Counted from the stretch's first letter, positions 10,701 through 20,255 are shown. The stretch: DNA of 64,000 bases from Methylocystaceae bacterium (GCA_013373205.1 JABXIG010000005.1:62001-126000); one strand, 5' to 3'. The notes: generated by a model from the letters alone, not told the origin. Translations and numbers: made by a program.

Positions 10701-11578
10701 CACAATTTTGGCGCGGTGAATTTACAACAGCCCAAGATCACCTTCACCAAGCGATCGCCCTTTACACACCAGCGCAAAATCCTGTTCACGTTGAATCTTT
10801 TGGGGAAAATGGCTATGTCACCAGCGCATCATACCTGTCTTGGACACTTCATATAATGGGGGATGAACGTGCGGCAACAAAAGCCAGTCAAGACGCCCTG
10901 AATGAAGCCCACCGTATCAAACACCCCTTTAGCCTCGGTTATGCTCTGACCTTTGCCACGGTCTTACAACGCCTGAAACAAAACCCCACTAAGGCCCAGA
11001 TGCTGGCCGAAAAAATCATTGCCTTAGCTGAAACATACGGGTTCCCTTTATGGCTAACCAGCGGGTCTTTAATGCGGGGTTGGTCAAAGGTCATGCTTGG
11101 CGATCCACAGGCCTTGGACGAGATGCGCGCCCCTGTAAAAGCTGCGCGTGCCCTAATGGGCGGCGTTTCGGTCATCTTCCTCGAAATCTTGGCCGACGCC
11201 CTATACCACGCCGGACAGATCGAAGAATGTCACACCGTAATCACAGAAGCACTAGGTGTGGCTGAACAAATGGATGATCGTCACGCTGAAGCAGAATTAC
11301 ACCGTCTAAAGGGCCTTTGCCTGTTAAGTGAGCCTTTCTGTCAACAAGAGGCTGCCCTCACCTGTTTCAAAAAAGCCCAACAGATTGCACGGCGGCAAAA
11401 CGCCTTACTTTTTGAACTCCGCGCTGCCATCTCCCTTGCCGATCAGTGTCACCGAACCAATCAAAACAAACAAGCACAAGATCTTTTGACAGATATTGTC
11501 ACACGTCTGCCCAAAGGGGCCAGGTTACCTGAACTGAAACAGGCCCAAGCATTGATGAAGCGTTCAAAGGCTGACTAA
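7745..11578 (+). CDS. SARP-like multidomain regulator: winged helix, BTAD, cyclase-like, AAA+ ATPase, TPR
   Basis: About 1277 residues. A winged-helix DNA-binding region (about 8-95) and a bacterial transcriptional activator domain (about 105-265) match the SARP/AfsR family. Residues about 284-425 look like a class III nucleotide-cyclase domain (SHDGTLLAYFG, HIGVHTGLVIVG), but the first metal Asp is missing in ISVVCIGFT, so catalysis is unlikely. An AAA+ module follows with Walker A GDPGIGKS (487-494) and Walker B LLIIEDLHW (614-622). The rest is helical TPR-like. ATG 7745 is preferred over TTG 7733, which adds only four residues. Its TAA overlaps the stop of the convergent secretin gene. It probably controls that operon (inference). 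Confidence 0.88.
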   Translation: MRVKQPKALSIYMLGTMDILVDGQSITSTLQQKARAVLAYLAITPGVAHSRHKIAEIFWPNLSRHAARSNLRQVVLLIQRKLTLDESEPIIIANRENLTFNAHANSFLDLSLFLSALPQCDKIKDPSPACGSCLHDLESMASAYGGEFLEGLVIENAPEFDDWLRVQRESLRRRAVFILEQLVECHNNQGQNKNAVHFALRLCDIDPWNEEAQRRTMLLLAASGQRATAIGHYEALRKSLHHELGVMPEDETRQLAERIQSGNLRNTDKISPSALSPASPSIEYRQISVVCIGFTLQSKDIEKSLEQLNEARNFHHSILASYAGHVVRSHDGTLLAYFGYPYPRENTALLAVEAAMKASKSQMNELTAHIGVHTGLVIVGDDPRLPDPLGRVTALTQTLQSSALSNDILISSETHKLVEGYFLAEPTNLISSDLKAFRILAPSGAKNRLQAQSDLTPLFGRKNEIKVLKSSWRDAMTARASAVLLCGDPGIGKSRLVHTLRQNELSPHTRVIELQCAQEYKHSPLQPLLTLLENILGFHSEDTAQHRFQVIVDHLEKAIPNKAKEAIPLLAGLLSLPIIEPYQSSGASPHHQREQILDLLLVYWLDYVAQAPTLLIIEDLHWIDPTSLELIGRLLRNQRQSSYMIIMTARPEFTPPWTENLFLSMTISPLSDDEVRAMILSSDQSLNENVIRQIIRHADGVPLFAEELITCGTTTPEQDFNVPPALRDLLAVRLDALGKTKQIAQTAAVIGRTVSLPLLEKVTGLEKESLDLALRQLEQSGIAQIQSNTTLQFRHALFKDGAYNVLARKDRVAIHRSVAQTIEDRFSKIADSRPELLAQHWTQGEEFEHGVSYWIRAGKLAMRQNAIEEAISHYRSGLDALQQLPQTQSRTDMEFALHVGLGTACYAVEGYASTQGAASFENALALMSDTKGNVETFKALWGLWAGHSSHSDWRASLVLTQRLGVMAPEITDPIFQQQAAFAAGNTQFWRGEFTTAQDHLHQAIALYTPAQNPVHVESFGENGYVTSASYLSWTLHIMGDERAATKASQDALNEAHRIKHPFSLGYALTFATVLQRLKQNPTKAQMLAEKIIALAETYGFPLWLTSGSLMRGWSKVMLGDPQALDEMRAPVKAARALMGGVSVIFLEILADALYHAGQIEECHTVITEALGVAEQMDDRHAEAELHRLKGLCLLSEPFCQQEAALTCFKKAQQIARRQNALLFELRAAISLADQCHRTNQNKQAQDLLTDIVTRLPKGARLPELKQAQALMKRSKAD

Positions 11579-13569
11579 TAATATAAAAAGCCCAATGTCC
11601 GTTTGATAGCACCAAAAATGGAATCATCATCTTCAAAAAAGCCCAATGTCACATCACCGGTTCTAAACTGTCGGTAAAACTGCGAATTTTCACGCAGATC
11701 AGACATCACACTATTGAGGTTACTATTAACGATTTTCTCTGATGTTTTCAGCTTATCCGTATAAATTCGTTCCAGATCCAACCCCTGACCCAGTTCAACG
11801 TCACTTAGGGTTTCATTGGCATAACACGGTTTGCGGGGTGTCAAAAGGATCAAAGTTGACTTTTTGGTTTCGGTTTCTTCCTTATGTGAAAACAGATATT
11901 GCACAACAGGGATATCCTCCAAGATGGGAACCCCGTTTTCACTATTGTCGCGTCCACGCTCACTCAGGCCGCTCAGGATCAGGGTTTCTCCAAATTTCAT
12001 CACTGCTTTTGCTTGAACTGATGTTTTCGTGGTTTGTGAAAAGGCGTCGTAGCCCACATGTTCTGACTGCATTTCCAGATATTCATGTTCAGCTTGCACC
12101 TGAATACTTAACTCGTCATTACCCATAAATGTCGGTGTGACACTTAACGTAATACCGATATTTACATCTTCCATGCCACCATCATATTGATTGCTGGACA
12201 ATTGCACATGTAAGACACCACCGGAAAAAAATTTAGACGTTTCATTTTCCGCAGCCAACAAAGAAGGACGCGCAATTATTTCAGCCTTGTTATTTTCATT
12301 ATTGAAAATATTAAGGTTATATTCCAAGCCCTTCAGCGTTAAAGCAGGCGCGCCTGATACTTTTTCAGTTGAATTCGCCCCTGAAGACGTATCGTAGGAA
12401 TATGACACCAACACGCCGCCCAAGGTAGTTTGTAAACCATCCAGAATATTTATGCCTTTGGATTGGGCACGGACTTCTTCTGTACGGATAATCACCACAT
12501 CAATCAGGGTCATTTTCGGTTGCTGCGACTGAGGTTCAGAATATTGTGCTGCTTGAGAACCAGATGTTTCAACCTTGTTGATATCTGCCGTGCTCACAGA
12601 AGGGACTGGGGCGGCTCTTGGGGTTAGATCATCACTATCCTTGGATGCCCCCCCTGAACCATAGGTCACAATATCGGACGACGGCGCACCAAAGATCGTG
12701 TCACCTGCTTGGGCATAAAAACGCTGCCAATCTTTGACACGTTTCTGTGTTTGTTTGATCTTTTCATCAACCCAATAATCGTTGCCGCCATCCACAGATT
12801 TTCTGACTTGGGCCTCATATTCCCCCATCAAGCGCGGCGTGTCCGAAAAATGCCCGATCGCAGCTTGCGAAAACAGGACGTTACGAATACTATCGCTTCG
12901 TTCAGGTGCCAAGTCATAGGCTTTTTCAGACGCCCAACGCAATGTTTCAGCATCACGACAATAATAAGAGGCCGTTGCCAGTGCATTTAAAAGATCAGGA
13001 TTATCGGGGTCATACATCAAAGCATAGGAAAACTGGTTTTGTGCGGCGACATATTCCCGTTTTTGAAAATGAATTTGCCCCAACAAATAAGCCGCCATCG
13101 CATTTGATTCATCAAACATCAATGCCGTGCGATAACCCGTCTGCGCCAAAGCGATCATCTGTGAATCCCCGGATTGCCCGCGTAGGTGATAGGACAACGC
13201 ATTGAGAAAATGTAAATGCCCGTTGTCAGGTTCCAGACGCAGGCCTGCCTCAAATGCTTTGCCCGCCTTTTGAAACTCCCCATTATGGATATGTTCCAAA
13301 CCCACCTTTACCAGTTTTTGCAACTCATTTTGTGCTGTCATTTGCGACAGCATTGTTTCAATTTGGCTGGAACGGTGATTAACAACAAATTGTGCTGATT
13401 GCGTCTTTACTGGCTGCGTTACACACCCAACAAGTAATAGTGTGGATAAAACACCGGCAAACATCATGTTTAACTTGGGACGCACCAAAGCCAACACACA
13501 ATCACACCCATCTGTTTTTCTTGATTTCATTTTCACAGCCTGTTGCTTTTTTCGTTGAATGCCCATCAT
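11575..13569 (-). CDS. TPR and secretin-domain outer-membrane lipoprotein
   Basis: About 664 residues. A signal with lipobox LLVGC follows an unusually long N-terminal stretch. TPR-like helices come next (HIHNGEFQKAGKAFEAGLRL; later FDESNAMAAYLLGQIHFQ). The C-terminal half is a type II/III secretin domain with ARPSLLAAENETSKFFSGG and the family hallmark GETLILSGLSERG...GVPILEDIPVVQYLFSHK. The start at 13569 overlaps the upstream stop as ATGA, with GGAG about ten bases before it, which suggests translational coupling. A longer frame to 13671 would run into the upstream gene, and ATG 13530 is an alternative. No secretion ATPase or platform gene is adjacent, so its cargo is unknown. The upstream giant protein is the obvious candidate. 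Confidence 0.85.
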   Translation of the reverse strand: MMGIQRKKQQAVKMKSRKTDGCDCVLALVRPKLNMMFAGVLSTLLLVGCVTQPVKTQSAQFVVNHRSSQIETMLSQMTAQNELQKLVKVGLEHIHNGEFQKAGKAFEAGLRLEPDNGHLHFLNALSYHLRGQSGDSQMIALAQTGYRTALMFDESNAMAAYLLGQIHFQKREYVAAQNQFSYALMYDPDNPDLLNALATASYYCRDAETLRWASEKAYDLAPERSDSIRNVLFSQAAIGHFSDTPRLMGEYEAQVRKSVDGGNDYWVDEKIKQTQKRVKDWQRFYAQAGDTIFGAPSSDIVTYGSGGASKDSDDLTPRAAPVPSVSTADINKVETSGSQAAQYSEPQSQQPKMTLIDVVIIRTEEVRAQSKGINILDGLQTTLGGVLVSYSYDTSSGANSTEKVSGAPALTLKGLEYNLNIFNNENNKAEIIARPSLLAAENETSKFFSGGVLHVQLSSNQYDGGMEDVNIGITLSVTPTFMGNDELSIQVQAEHEYLEMQSEHVGYDAFSQTTKTSVQAKAVMKFGETLILSGLSERGRDNSENGVPILEDIPVVQYLFSHKEETETKKSTLILLTPRKPCYANETLSDVELGQGLDLERIYTDKLKTSEKIVNSNLNSVMSDLRENSQFYRQFRTGDVTLGFFEDDDSIFGAIKRTLGFLYY

Positions 13570-16500
13570 GGTTTCAGGAACTCCAAGTCTTGCTCCGGAC
13601 GTCTTTGGCAAGAAGCCACACGCGCCTGTTGCGCTGTATTTCCTGCATCCTCTACCCCTAAGTCGATACATTTTGTCGTCGATTTATTGCGTAAAGTAAA
13701 GGTGCTTTCACTCATATCATGAATTTGCCAAAACATATCCTGACCGTTGTCACAAGGCATTAAGGTCAAGTTTTTACCCTCAACCCCTGGCACCACACAC
13801 CAACCAGACTGTTCGTGCACAAGTTTCAGATCACCTTTGATGGTTTCGACATAATTGAACTTTGAATTTTCATTCCCAGAACACTTGCCCACCCATAAAA
13901 TGTTATCCATGTCGTGTTGCATATTTAACAAATGTTGACGGTTGGACGTCGTTGATCCTCGCTTGGTTTTACTGAAATAGCTTTCGAAGTCCTTATCCAC
14001 CTCTAAACAATAACCGTTCTGGGCTTTAATTTCCTGCTCAACCTTATGATAGGTTGGCTTTTCAGCATCTGCGACGATACGAAAAGCCTGACTGTCCGCC
14101 CCAAAACAGGACGTCCATACCGCATAGCCTTTCTTTTCGTTTGCATTGACCGTATCAAAGTGCAAACACTTTTGTGAAAAACGATTAACAAACTTGCTGA
14201 ACACTTCGTCTTTAGAGATGAACTTCCACTTTTCGTGATCATCTTTTCCGCTACAAGCCGCGAGAACCAAAGGCTGACCGCTATTCGCTTTAGGGTCACG
14301 TGCCTGCAGGCACAACCCTTTACTTTTCAGCATGATATATCCGCCTTGGAAATCCTTAATCGGTTCGGCCGTCCAGCGTTCAGCCTCCATATCCTTACAG
14401 TTTTCCTGATAGACATCGACACCATTTGCCGCCACCCCCAAACACAAGGCACTATGACCGACAGCCAAATAGCGATTGGTGAAAGCCTCACTTTTCGGCA
14501 TGAAATCCGTCATTTTGTAGGTAGACAAAATCGCGTTGGTCTGGTCTGTCAAATCCTGATACCCTTTCAGGAATTTGCCCCCATGACCGTCCAGACTGTC
14601 AAAAACTCTCTGAAACTTACTTTCTTCCTGACTTAACTCATATTCGATGTTGGCAATGCGTTTTTCCAATCCTTCGCGCAAGCCCCCGACAAGTTCATAG
14701 ATATGTGCCTGAAGCCAGGTTGTCAGCTTATCAGCAAGATTACCAAGGGATTTTAAAGAACTCAGTTCACTTTCCAACTTGCCTTCCAGATCATGTACAA
14801 TATGTTCTGCGCTAATAATCGGCAGCAAACCAAAAGAAAGTGCATTAAATTCAGGGTCTGACGGGCTAAAAGCTAAAAATTCGCGGTATTTTTTACCATC
14901 CAATTCAAAATAAAGCTCCATAACCAGAGGCTTTCCTTTGAGGACGTCCTGAACACTCCCCCCGACAAAGGCCTTTTCGACTTTGAACACATTTGCCATA
15001 CGCCCGGCATCATTGGCGAAACTGCTCAACCCTTTTGAAATGATCGAACGGATATCGGTTGCCGCCGCAACATCTTTCGCCGCAAGGGCCACCTTGGTTG
15101 CGGCATCTGTCACTTTGATCTCGGCCTTGTGAACGGCCACGGCTAATGCTTTTGCTTCACTCAAGGCTTTTTCTGCATCTTTCAGCAATTCGTCACTGGC
15201 TTTCCACGTATCCCATGCAAGGCTTTTACGGGGCCACCATTTGGTTTTGCAGTAATATTTCTTCCAACCATGACAGCCGTTATATTTGTCATTGGCATGT
15301 TCATAATCGCGACGATAGCTTTGTGTCGTGGCACGTAAACGATCAACCGCATCTTTACTAACCCCATCCACGGCTTTTTGTGCGAGCTTAAGTTCCTTTT
15401 GGGCTTCATCATTCAGCTTTTGCACCTTGGCTAAATCCGTTTCCAATGTCTTGAATTTGGTGTCTGCCGTCCCGGCGATTTGCTTAATGCCGTTTTGAAT
15501 TTCTTTTGCTAGCCAATCTTGCAGGCCCGTATTATTGGAATATTCACCCGCGACAATAAAATCTTTTGTCTTCAAGTCGAATTCCAGCAACAAATCTGTT
15601 TCACCGATCACTTCTAGTTTGGTCTTTGCTTCCAAGACCAGCTTTCCACCTTTAAAAGACATTTCCACTTCTTCTTCGTTCCCAAACAAGGTGGTTTTTG
15701 ACGTGATCTTGAACGGCATCATCGAAACATGATTGTCACGAAATTCCAGCCCGCCCAACTTAAACGGTTTTGACTGGGTGAAGCTCATGGTTGCCAGAAA
15801 ATCCTCAACTTCTTTTTTGCTTGGTTTGGGGTAAGAAATTTCGATTTTCTTTTTCGCAATCCCCAATTCATGGGTCAGAATATCGCGCAAGAGATTAAGG
15901 TCCTTTTTAATTTTCTTAAATTCACCTTCACTGAGCGCCTTTGTTTGCGATGCCCCATGGCTCACGGCCTTTCCTACTTTAGAAACTCCTTTCTTAACGC
16001 CCGTTTCAGCCTTATGGATCGCTTCTACGATTTTATATATCCAGCCGATATCAGGCTTAATGGCAGGGGACTTAATCAATCCACCTAATAGTTCAATTTT
16101 CCCACTGAAATGAATGCCGTCCGGGATCCCTAAATTTACATCGGACGCACCCGGCGTTGCAAAGGACATGTAGATATCCTTGCCACCGAATATCCAGCCT
16201 TGCAGTTTGGCAAAGTCCTTCATCAATCGCGCTGATTCTTCGAAAGGTGCTTTGGCTAAATCTTTTGCCGTGACTTTCTTACCCTTAACTTCATCATAAA
16301 TGATGGTATAGCCTTCAGACAAAGCCACATCACCGACAACGCCCACTAAAATAGCCGGCCACAAATATGGCGAAACCACAATGTTCGGGACATAAGACGC
16401 CATGGCAACCGTGTCGATGATTTCGTACATTTCAACATCAAGCGTGCTGATTTTTGTCTTTACCCCCAATCCTTCAGGAATGGGGACTTCACCCGCCAAA

Positions 16501-19500
16501 CCAATCATAAGATCCCCGGCAGTCAGCATATTGTGCCCCATAAAATCAGCATCACCGCCCAAACCAAACTTAATAGACGGCGGGTCCGCTTCGATTTCAC
16601 CGCTAACAGTCACATTTTCAAGCTCAAAGCCTTGTATCCCCAAGGCATTTTTCCAGGTGTCATTCATGGCCCCACTCAGGCTCAGGCCAATTTCTTCTTC
16701 AGCTAGCTGAATACCTAACGTTCCGGTAAAATCGAATGTTGTATCGTTATAGGCCACATCAAAACCAGCCAGCAATCCAACTTCAAACGTTGTATCGACA
16801 ACCTTGAGAAAGAAACCGACTTTTTCCGCCGTTCCTGCCTTTTTAGGCTTCGCCTTAAGGAATGAGGGCAGTTTCATTCCTGTCTTTTGAAGATCATCAA
16901 AACTTAGGCTTTGCGCCATTAAGAGTTCAAGGTCCAAATTCAACGGATCGCTATCAAACAATCCCCCAATCGCCCCGTTGATGATGGCTTGTTCCGTCAG
17001 ACCCAATTTGATGCCTTTGACGCCATGGACAAGTTTATCCCCGACATCCCCCATCAAATCCGCTTTGAAATCGGAAAGAAACGTCACGTTATCCAGTTTG
17101 ACCGGAACTTGTGACTTACCAAAAATATCTGCAAACAGATCTTTTGCGACACCCGATTGCAAACTATCCACCATCAATGGATAGACTTTCTTGTTACTCA
17201 GGATCAGGGCCGCATTTGCGACGGCCATCGCATTCAGGTTTGTTTGAATAACCCCAGCTTTATCGCCACTTAACCCCGCGACTTTTGCCAATCGCCCAAG
17301 TGAAAAATGCTGCTTGCTATTGGTTTTTGCATTAAATCCAAGATCAACCGCAGCGACGAATTCTTTACCGCTTGGTGTCTCTATCTCAAACAAATACAGG
17401 TTTGTCGTTTCATCAAATAACTTGTTTTTTGCCTCAACCTTGGCCTCTATGCCATCAGGATAAATTTTTAATTCATTCAGGATGAAATTACCACCGTTCG
17501 GGATATGTCCTGCCACATCGGACAAGGCCAACGGCCCCTGAAGGACAAAATGTTCCAGATGCGGCAATCCGCTTTTTTCAACAAAACTCGCATCGATGCT
17601 CACATCGGCCTTGTCATGTAGCTTGGCATCACTGAAGAAGCTAAGATCAACCTCTGCACCCGCGTCCCCATCGGCCAGCGCAAGGTCAAAGCCGCTTTTT
17701 TCAAAGGTTAGTCCCTTAATGCCGAAGGGGCGGTCCCATTCACCATTCACGACACCTAACATAGAAACAGATTTTTTATCCCCGCCTGCATTCATATCCA
17801 CCAATGAGGTCAAGGCAATCGGTTCTGGCGCTTTCGCCCCAAAAGCATTCAGATGTAATTTCACACCACTTCGTAGACTGACATCCAAACGCCCCGACGG
17901 TTTTTTCGCCTGCATTGTCGAAGGCAGCTTAGTCCAAAACGCGTCATTTCCCTGATTGCCGTTGATCGCCAGATGAATATCATCAAAGGTCATAACTTTA
18001 TCCAGCCCTTTGATATCGGGGATAGGGACATCAATAACAATATCCAAACTGTCTAAAACAGCTGCAACAATTTCTTTTTTCGCTTCCCCTGCCCCATCTT
18101 TAATAAAATCAAAAATTTCCGTGGGGAAAGTGGCAGCCATTGGTAAACTCGGCGCGTCGATTGACAGTTTCTTCAACATGCCTGCTAGTTGACCCAAATC
18201 TTCCTTGCGAATGGAGGCAAGGAAGTTCAATCCTTTCTTAAAGGCCTTGCCAGAAATACTATCACCCAGATCGTCTTTCATATCATCCGGCAGATCATCA
18301 TCTGTGACATTTGTCGTATTCGTCAGGACAAAGACGGAACGCGCCATCTTCACCCCATTTAACACAGTTTCGCCCGCACCCGGGATCAACGAAGCAATGT
18401 CCAGCGACCCAAAATCCAAAGCAACAAAGCCCTTGCCAATGCCTGCCGATAGCCTAAGCGTTTCATCCCCGATTTCGACGGTTGCTTCAATCAACGACTT
18501 CGTAATATCCAACTCTTCAAATTTTAAGTCATTCAGCAATGCAATGCTTTTCAGCGATGGAATGACATCGCCCAACGACAAAGCGGCACTCTTAAGCTTA
18601 AACAGCCTTTCGCCTTTGGTGCCTTTTTGCGAGGGCTCCTTGCCGACAGATAAGGTTGCCTTGGCACCCGTTGGGAAATTGATCGAAGACACAAGTGCCT
18701 TGGTTTCTTCCGCAAATTTCAAGGTCGCCAAGCTCACCCCCTTTAGACCTGGTACGGACGAAAGCTCCGGGAATAATTGGGCAATGGTGATATTGGATGT
18801 GTCCGGCGTAATGCTCAGTTCCATGGACTGAAGCGCTTTAGAAAGCCCACTCCCGCGCGGTGCGTCTGTTTTAAGGCTCAATTTGGCTGTTTCTTTGCCA
18901 AATGCTAAATCTGCAAAAAGGGTTCGATTGCTCACGCCTAATGACTTTATAGAAAACAGCCCAATACCGGGAATGTCTTTCAGCGGTGCCAACACATCAG
19001 CCAAACCAATCGGTTGGTCTGCGTCTACTCTCATTTCACGATGTTCGTCTGCTATCAGACTTAAAACGGCACTCTTTTTCCCTAATTCACCGCTGAGCTT
19101 AATCTTTTTATCTGCCCTTTGATATTGTAAATCCGTAAATGCGTAATCATTAATGATGGGCAAGTCTGAAAGGTCTGTTAACAGATCCGAAATGATAATT
19201 TTGCTTTTAGCCTTTAAATCAACCGTCAGCTTGTCCAGCCCCTCTTTCACATTCAGGCTCAAAATGCCCACAGCCTTATGCAATTGTGCCTCGCCCGAAA
19301 TCACTTTGCTTTGATTATCATACCTGACATCAACCAGCCCCAGAACATTAACGAGAGGCACATCATTCAGGCTTGGGATCACTTGGCCGAACGTAAGCGG
19401 TTTTTTTGTCGCCTTTAAATCAAGGATGGCAGCTTTCACCCCTTTCGAAAGGTCTAGACTAACCGTTGCTTCAGCCTTGTTCAACAACCCGGTGCCCGCC

Positions 19501-20255
19501 ATTTTTTTTGTATGGAGATCATAGCTCAAAGCGTCAAACACCAGATCATTAACCAAAGGAGCGTCTTTCAAGGCCACAATCAGATCACCCAATGCAAGGG
19601 GACGATCCTTTGCCTTTAGGGAAACAACACCCGCCCTTAGCCCTTTACTCACGTCCAGCTCTAAAGTCGCATCAGCTTTATTGATCTTGCCTTCAAGTTC
19701 AACAGAATGGGTACGCCCCTGTAAGCTCAATTGCTTAACAACCAGATTTTTCATTAAAGGAACATCCCTTAACAGGGAAATTACGTTTCCCAACTGGGCC
19801 CGGTTGTCCGGTGTCTCTGAACGTAAGGTCAGGCTTTCTTTTGGAAAATCAAACAAAGCCGTGATGGGGGCCTTATCAATGAAAACATCGGCTTCACCTT
19901 GGCGGGTACGTTCTTTGAAGGTCACCCGACTGATAGCAACCTCATCAACACCGGGCAAATCACTTAGATTATGTATCAAGTCCGAAGCGATCAGATGACC
20001 ATCCTGTGCTTCAACATAAAACTCGTGCGTATCCTTGCTCAAAATCTGTGTAAAGCGCATCACTTTATGGTTCAGCGCCCCGGTAATCTCAACACGATCA
20101 TTTTTCTTTTGAACATGCTGGACGACAAACTTTTCCAAAACCTTAAACTTGGTGGCACCGGGAATATGGTCTTCCAAACTCTCAGCAAAGGCCAATGCTT
20201 CTCCACCGAACAAAGCAATACTCAAAAAAAACAAGACGCGAACGAGCTTCAGCAT
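13566..20255 (-). CDS. Giant exported repeat protein with C-terminal double ricin-type lectin domain
   Basis: 2229 residues, not recognised as any named family. A Sec signal peptide spans about residues 1-24. From residue 29 to about 600 I count roughly nine copies of a 63-70-residue repeat, each opening with a motif like D-x-P-L-V-N-D-L and ending near LKAxxKPLxxGDLIxxL. A long beta-rich middle follows, then coiled-coil segments near 1595-1660, 1688-1735 and 1865-1885. Residues about 1928-2229 hold six Cys-x(n)-Cys units (for example CLQARDPKANSGQPLVLAAC), as expected for two ricin-B beta-trefoils. SD AAGGA precedes the ATG. It is first in the operon with the secretin gene. A surface or secreted carbohydrate-binding role is inferred. 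Confidence 0.85.
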   Translation of the reverse strand: MLKLVRVLFFLSIALFGGEALAFAESLEDHIPGATKFKVLEKFVVQHVQKKNDRVEITGALNHKVMRFTQILSKDTHEFYVEAQDGHLIASDLIHNLSDLPGVDEVAISRVTFKERTRQGEADVFIDKAPITALFDFPKESLTLRSETPDNRAQLGNVISLLRDVPLMKNLVVKQLSLQGRTHSVELEGKINKADATLELDVSKGLRAGVVSLKAKDRPLALGDLIVALKDAPLVNDLVFDALSYDLHTKKMAGTGLLNKAEATVSLDLSKGVKAAILDLKATKKPLTFGQVIPSLNDVPLVNVLGLVDVRYDNQSKVISGEAQLHKAVGILSLNVKEGLDKLTVDLKAKSKIIISDLLTDLSDLPIINDYAFTDLQYQRADKKIKLSGELGKKSAVLSLIADEHREMRVDADQPIGLADVLAPLKDIPGIGLFSIKSLGVSNRTLFADLAFGKETAKLSLKTDAPRGSGLSKALQSMELSITPDTSNITIAQLFPELSSVPGLKGVSLATLKFAEETKALVSSINFPTGAKATLSVGKEPSQKGTKGERLFKLKSAALSLGDVIPSLKSIALLNDLKFEELDITKSLIEATVEIGDETLRLSAGIGKGFVALDFGSLDIASLIPGAGETVLNGVKMARSVFVLTNTTNVTDDDLPDDMKDDLGDSISGKAFKKGLNFLASIRKEDLGQLAGMLKKLSIDAPSLPMAATFPTEIFDFIKDGAGEAKKEIVAAVLDSLDIVIDVPIPDIKGLDKVMTFDDIHLAINGNQGNDAFWTKLPSTMQAKKPSGRLDVSLRSGVKLHLNAFGAKAPEPIALTSLVDMNAGGDKKSVSMLGVVNGEWDRPFGIKGLTFEKSGFDLALADGDAGAEVDLSFFSDAKLHDKADVSIDASFVEKSGLPHLEHFVLQGPLALSDVAGHIPNGGNFILNELKIYPDGIEAKVEAKNKLFDETTNLYLFEIETPSGKEFVAAVDLGFNAKTNSKQHFSLGRLAKVAGLSGDKAGVIQTNLNAMAVANAALILSNKKVYPLMVDSLQSGVAKDLFADIFGKSQVPVKLDNVTFLSDFKADLMGDVGDKLVHGVKGIKLGLTEQAIINGAIGGLFDSDPLNLDLELLMAQSLSFDDLQKTGMKLPSFLKAKPKKAGTAEKVGFFLKVVDTTFEVGLLAGFDVAYNDTTFDFTGTLGIQLAEEEIGLSLSGAMNDTWKNALGIQGFELENVTVSGEIEADPPSIKFGLGGDADFMGHNMLTAGDLMIGLAGEVPIPEGLGVKTKISTLDVEMYEIIDTVAMASYVPNIVVSPYLWPAILVGVVGDVALSEGYTIIYDEVKGKKVTAKDLAKAPFEESARLMKDFAKLQGWIFGGKDIYMSFATPGASDVNLGIPDGIHFSGKIELLGGLIKSPAIKPDIGWIYKIVEAIHKAETGVKKGVSKVGKAVSHGASQTKALSEGEFKKIKKDLNLLRDILTHELGIAKKKIEISYPKPSKKEVEDFLATMSFTQSKPFKLGGLEFRDNHVSMMPFKITSKTTLFGNEEEVEMSFKGGKLVLEAKTKLEVIGETDLLLEFDLKTKDFIVAGEYSNNTGLQDWLAKEIQNGIKQIAGTADTKFKTLETDLAKVQKLNDEAQKELKLAQKAVDGVSKDAVDRLRATTQSYRRDYEHANDKYNGCHGWKKYYCKTKWWPRKSLAWDTWKASDELLKDAEKALSEAKALAVAVHKAEIKVTDAATKVALAAKDVAAATDIRSIISKGLSSFANDAGRMANVFKVEKAFVGGSVQDVLKGKPLVMELYFELDGKKYREFLAFSPSDPEFNALSFGLLPIISAEHIVHDLEGKLESELSSLKSLGNLADKLTTWLQAHIYELVGGLREGLEKRIANIEYELSQEESKFQRVFDSLDGHGGKFLKGYQDLTDQTNAILSTYKMTDFMPKSEAFTNRYLAVGHSALCLGVAANGVDVYQENCKDMEAERWTAEPIKDFQGGYIMLKSKGLCLQARDPKANSGQPLVLAACSGKDDHEKWKFISKDEVFSKFVNRFSQKCLHFDTVNANEKKGYAVWTSCFGADSQAFRIVADAEKPTYHKVEQEIKAQNGYCLEVDKDFESYFSKTKRGSTTSNRQHLLNMQHDMDNILWVGKCSGNENSKFNYVETIKGDLKLVHEQSGWCVVPGVEGKNLTLMPCDNGQDMFWQIHDMSESTFTLRNKSTTKCIDLGVEDAGNTAQQARVASCQRRPEQDLEFLKP

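Noticed and set aside
11575-13569. Secretin gene as part of a type II secretion or type IV pilus cluster
   Set aside because: No ATPase, platform, pilin or peptidase genes are present in the neighbourhood.
13570-13671. N-terminal extension of the secretin gene
   Set aside because: These 34 codons overlap the end of the giant gene in another frame. The ATGA overlap start with GGAG upstream is a better fit.
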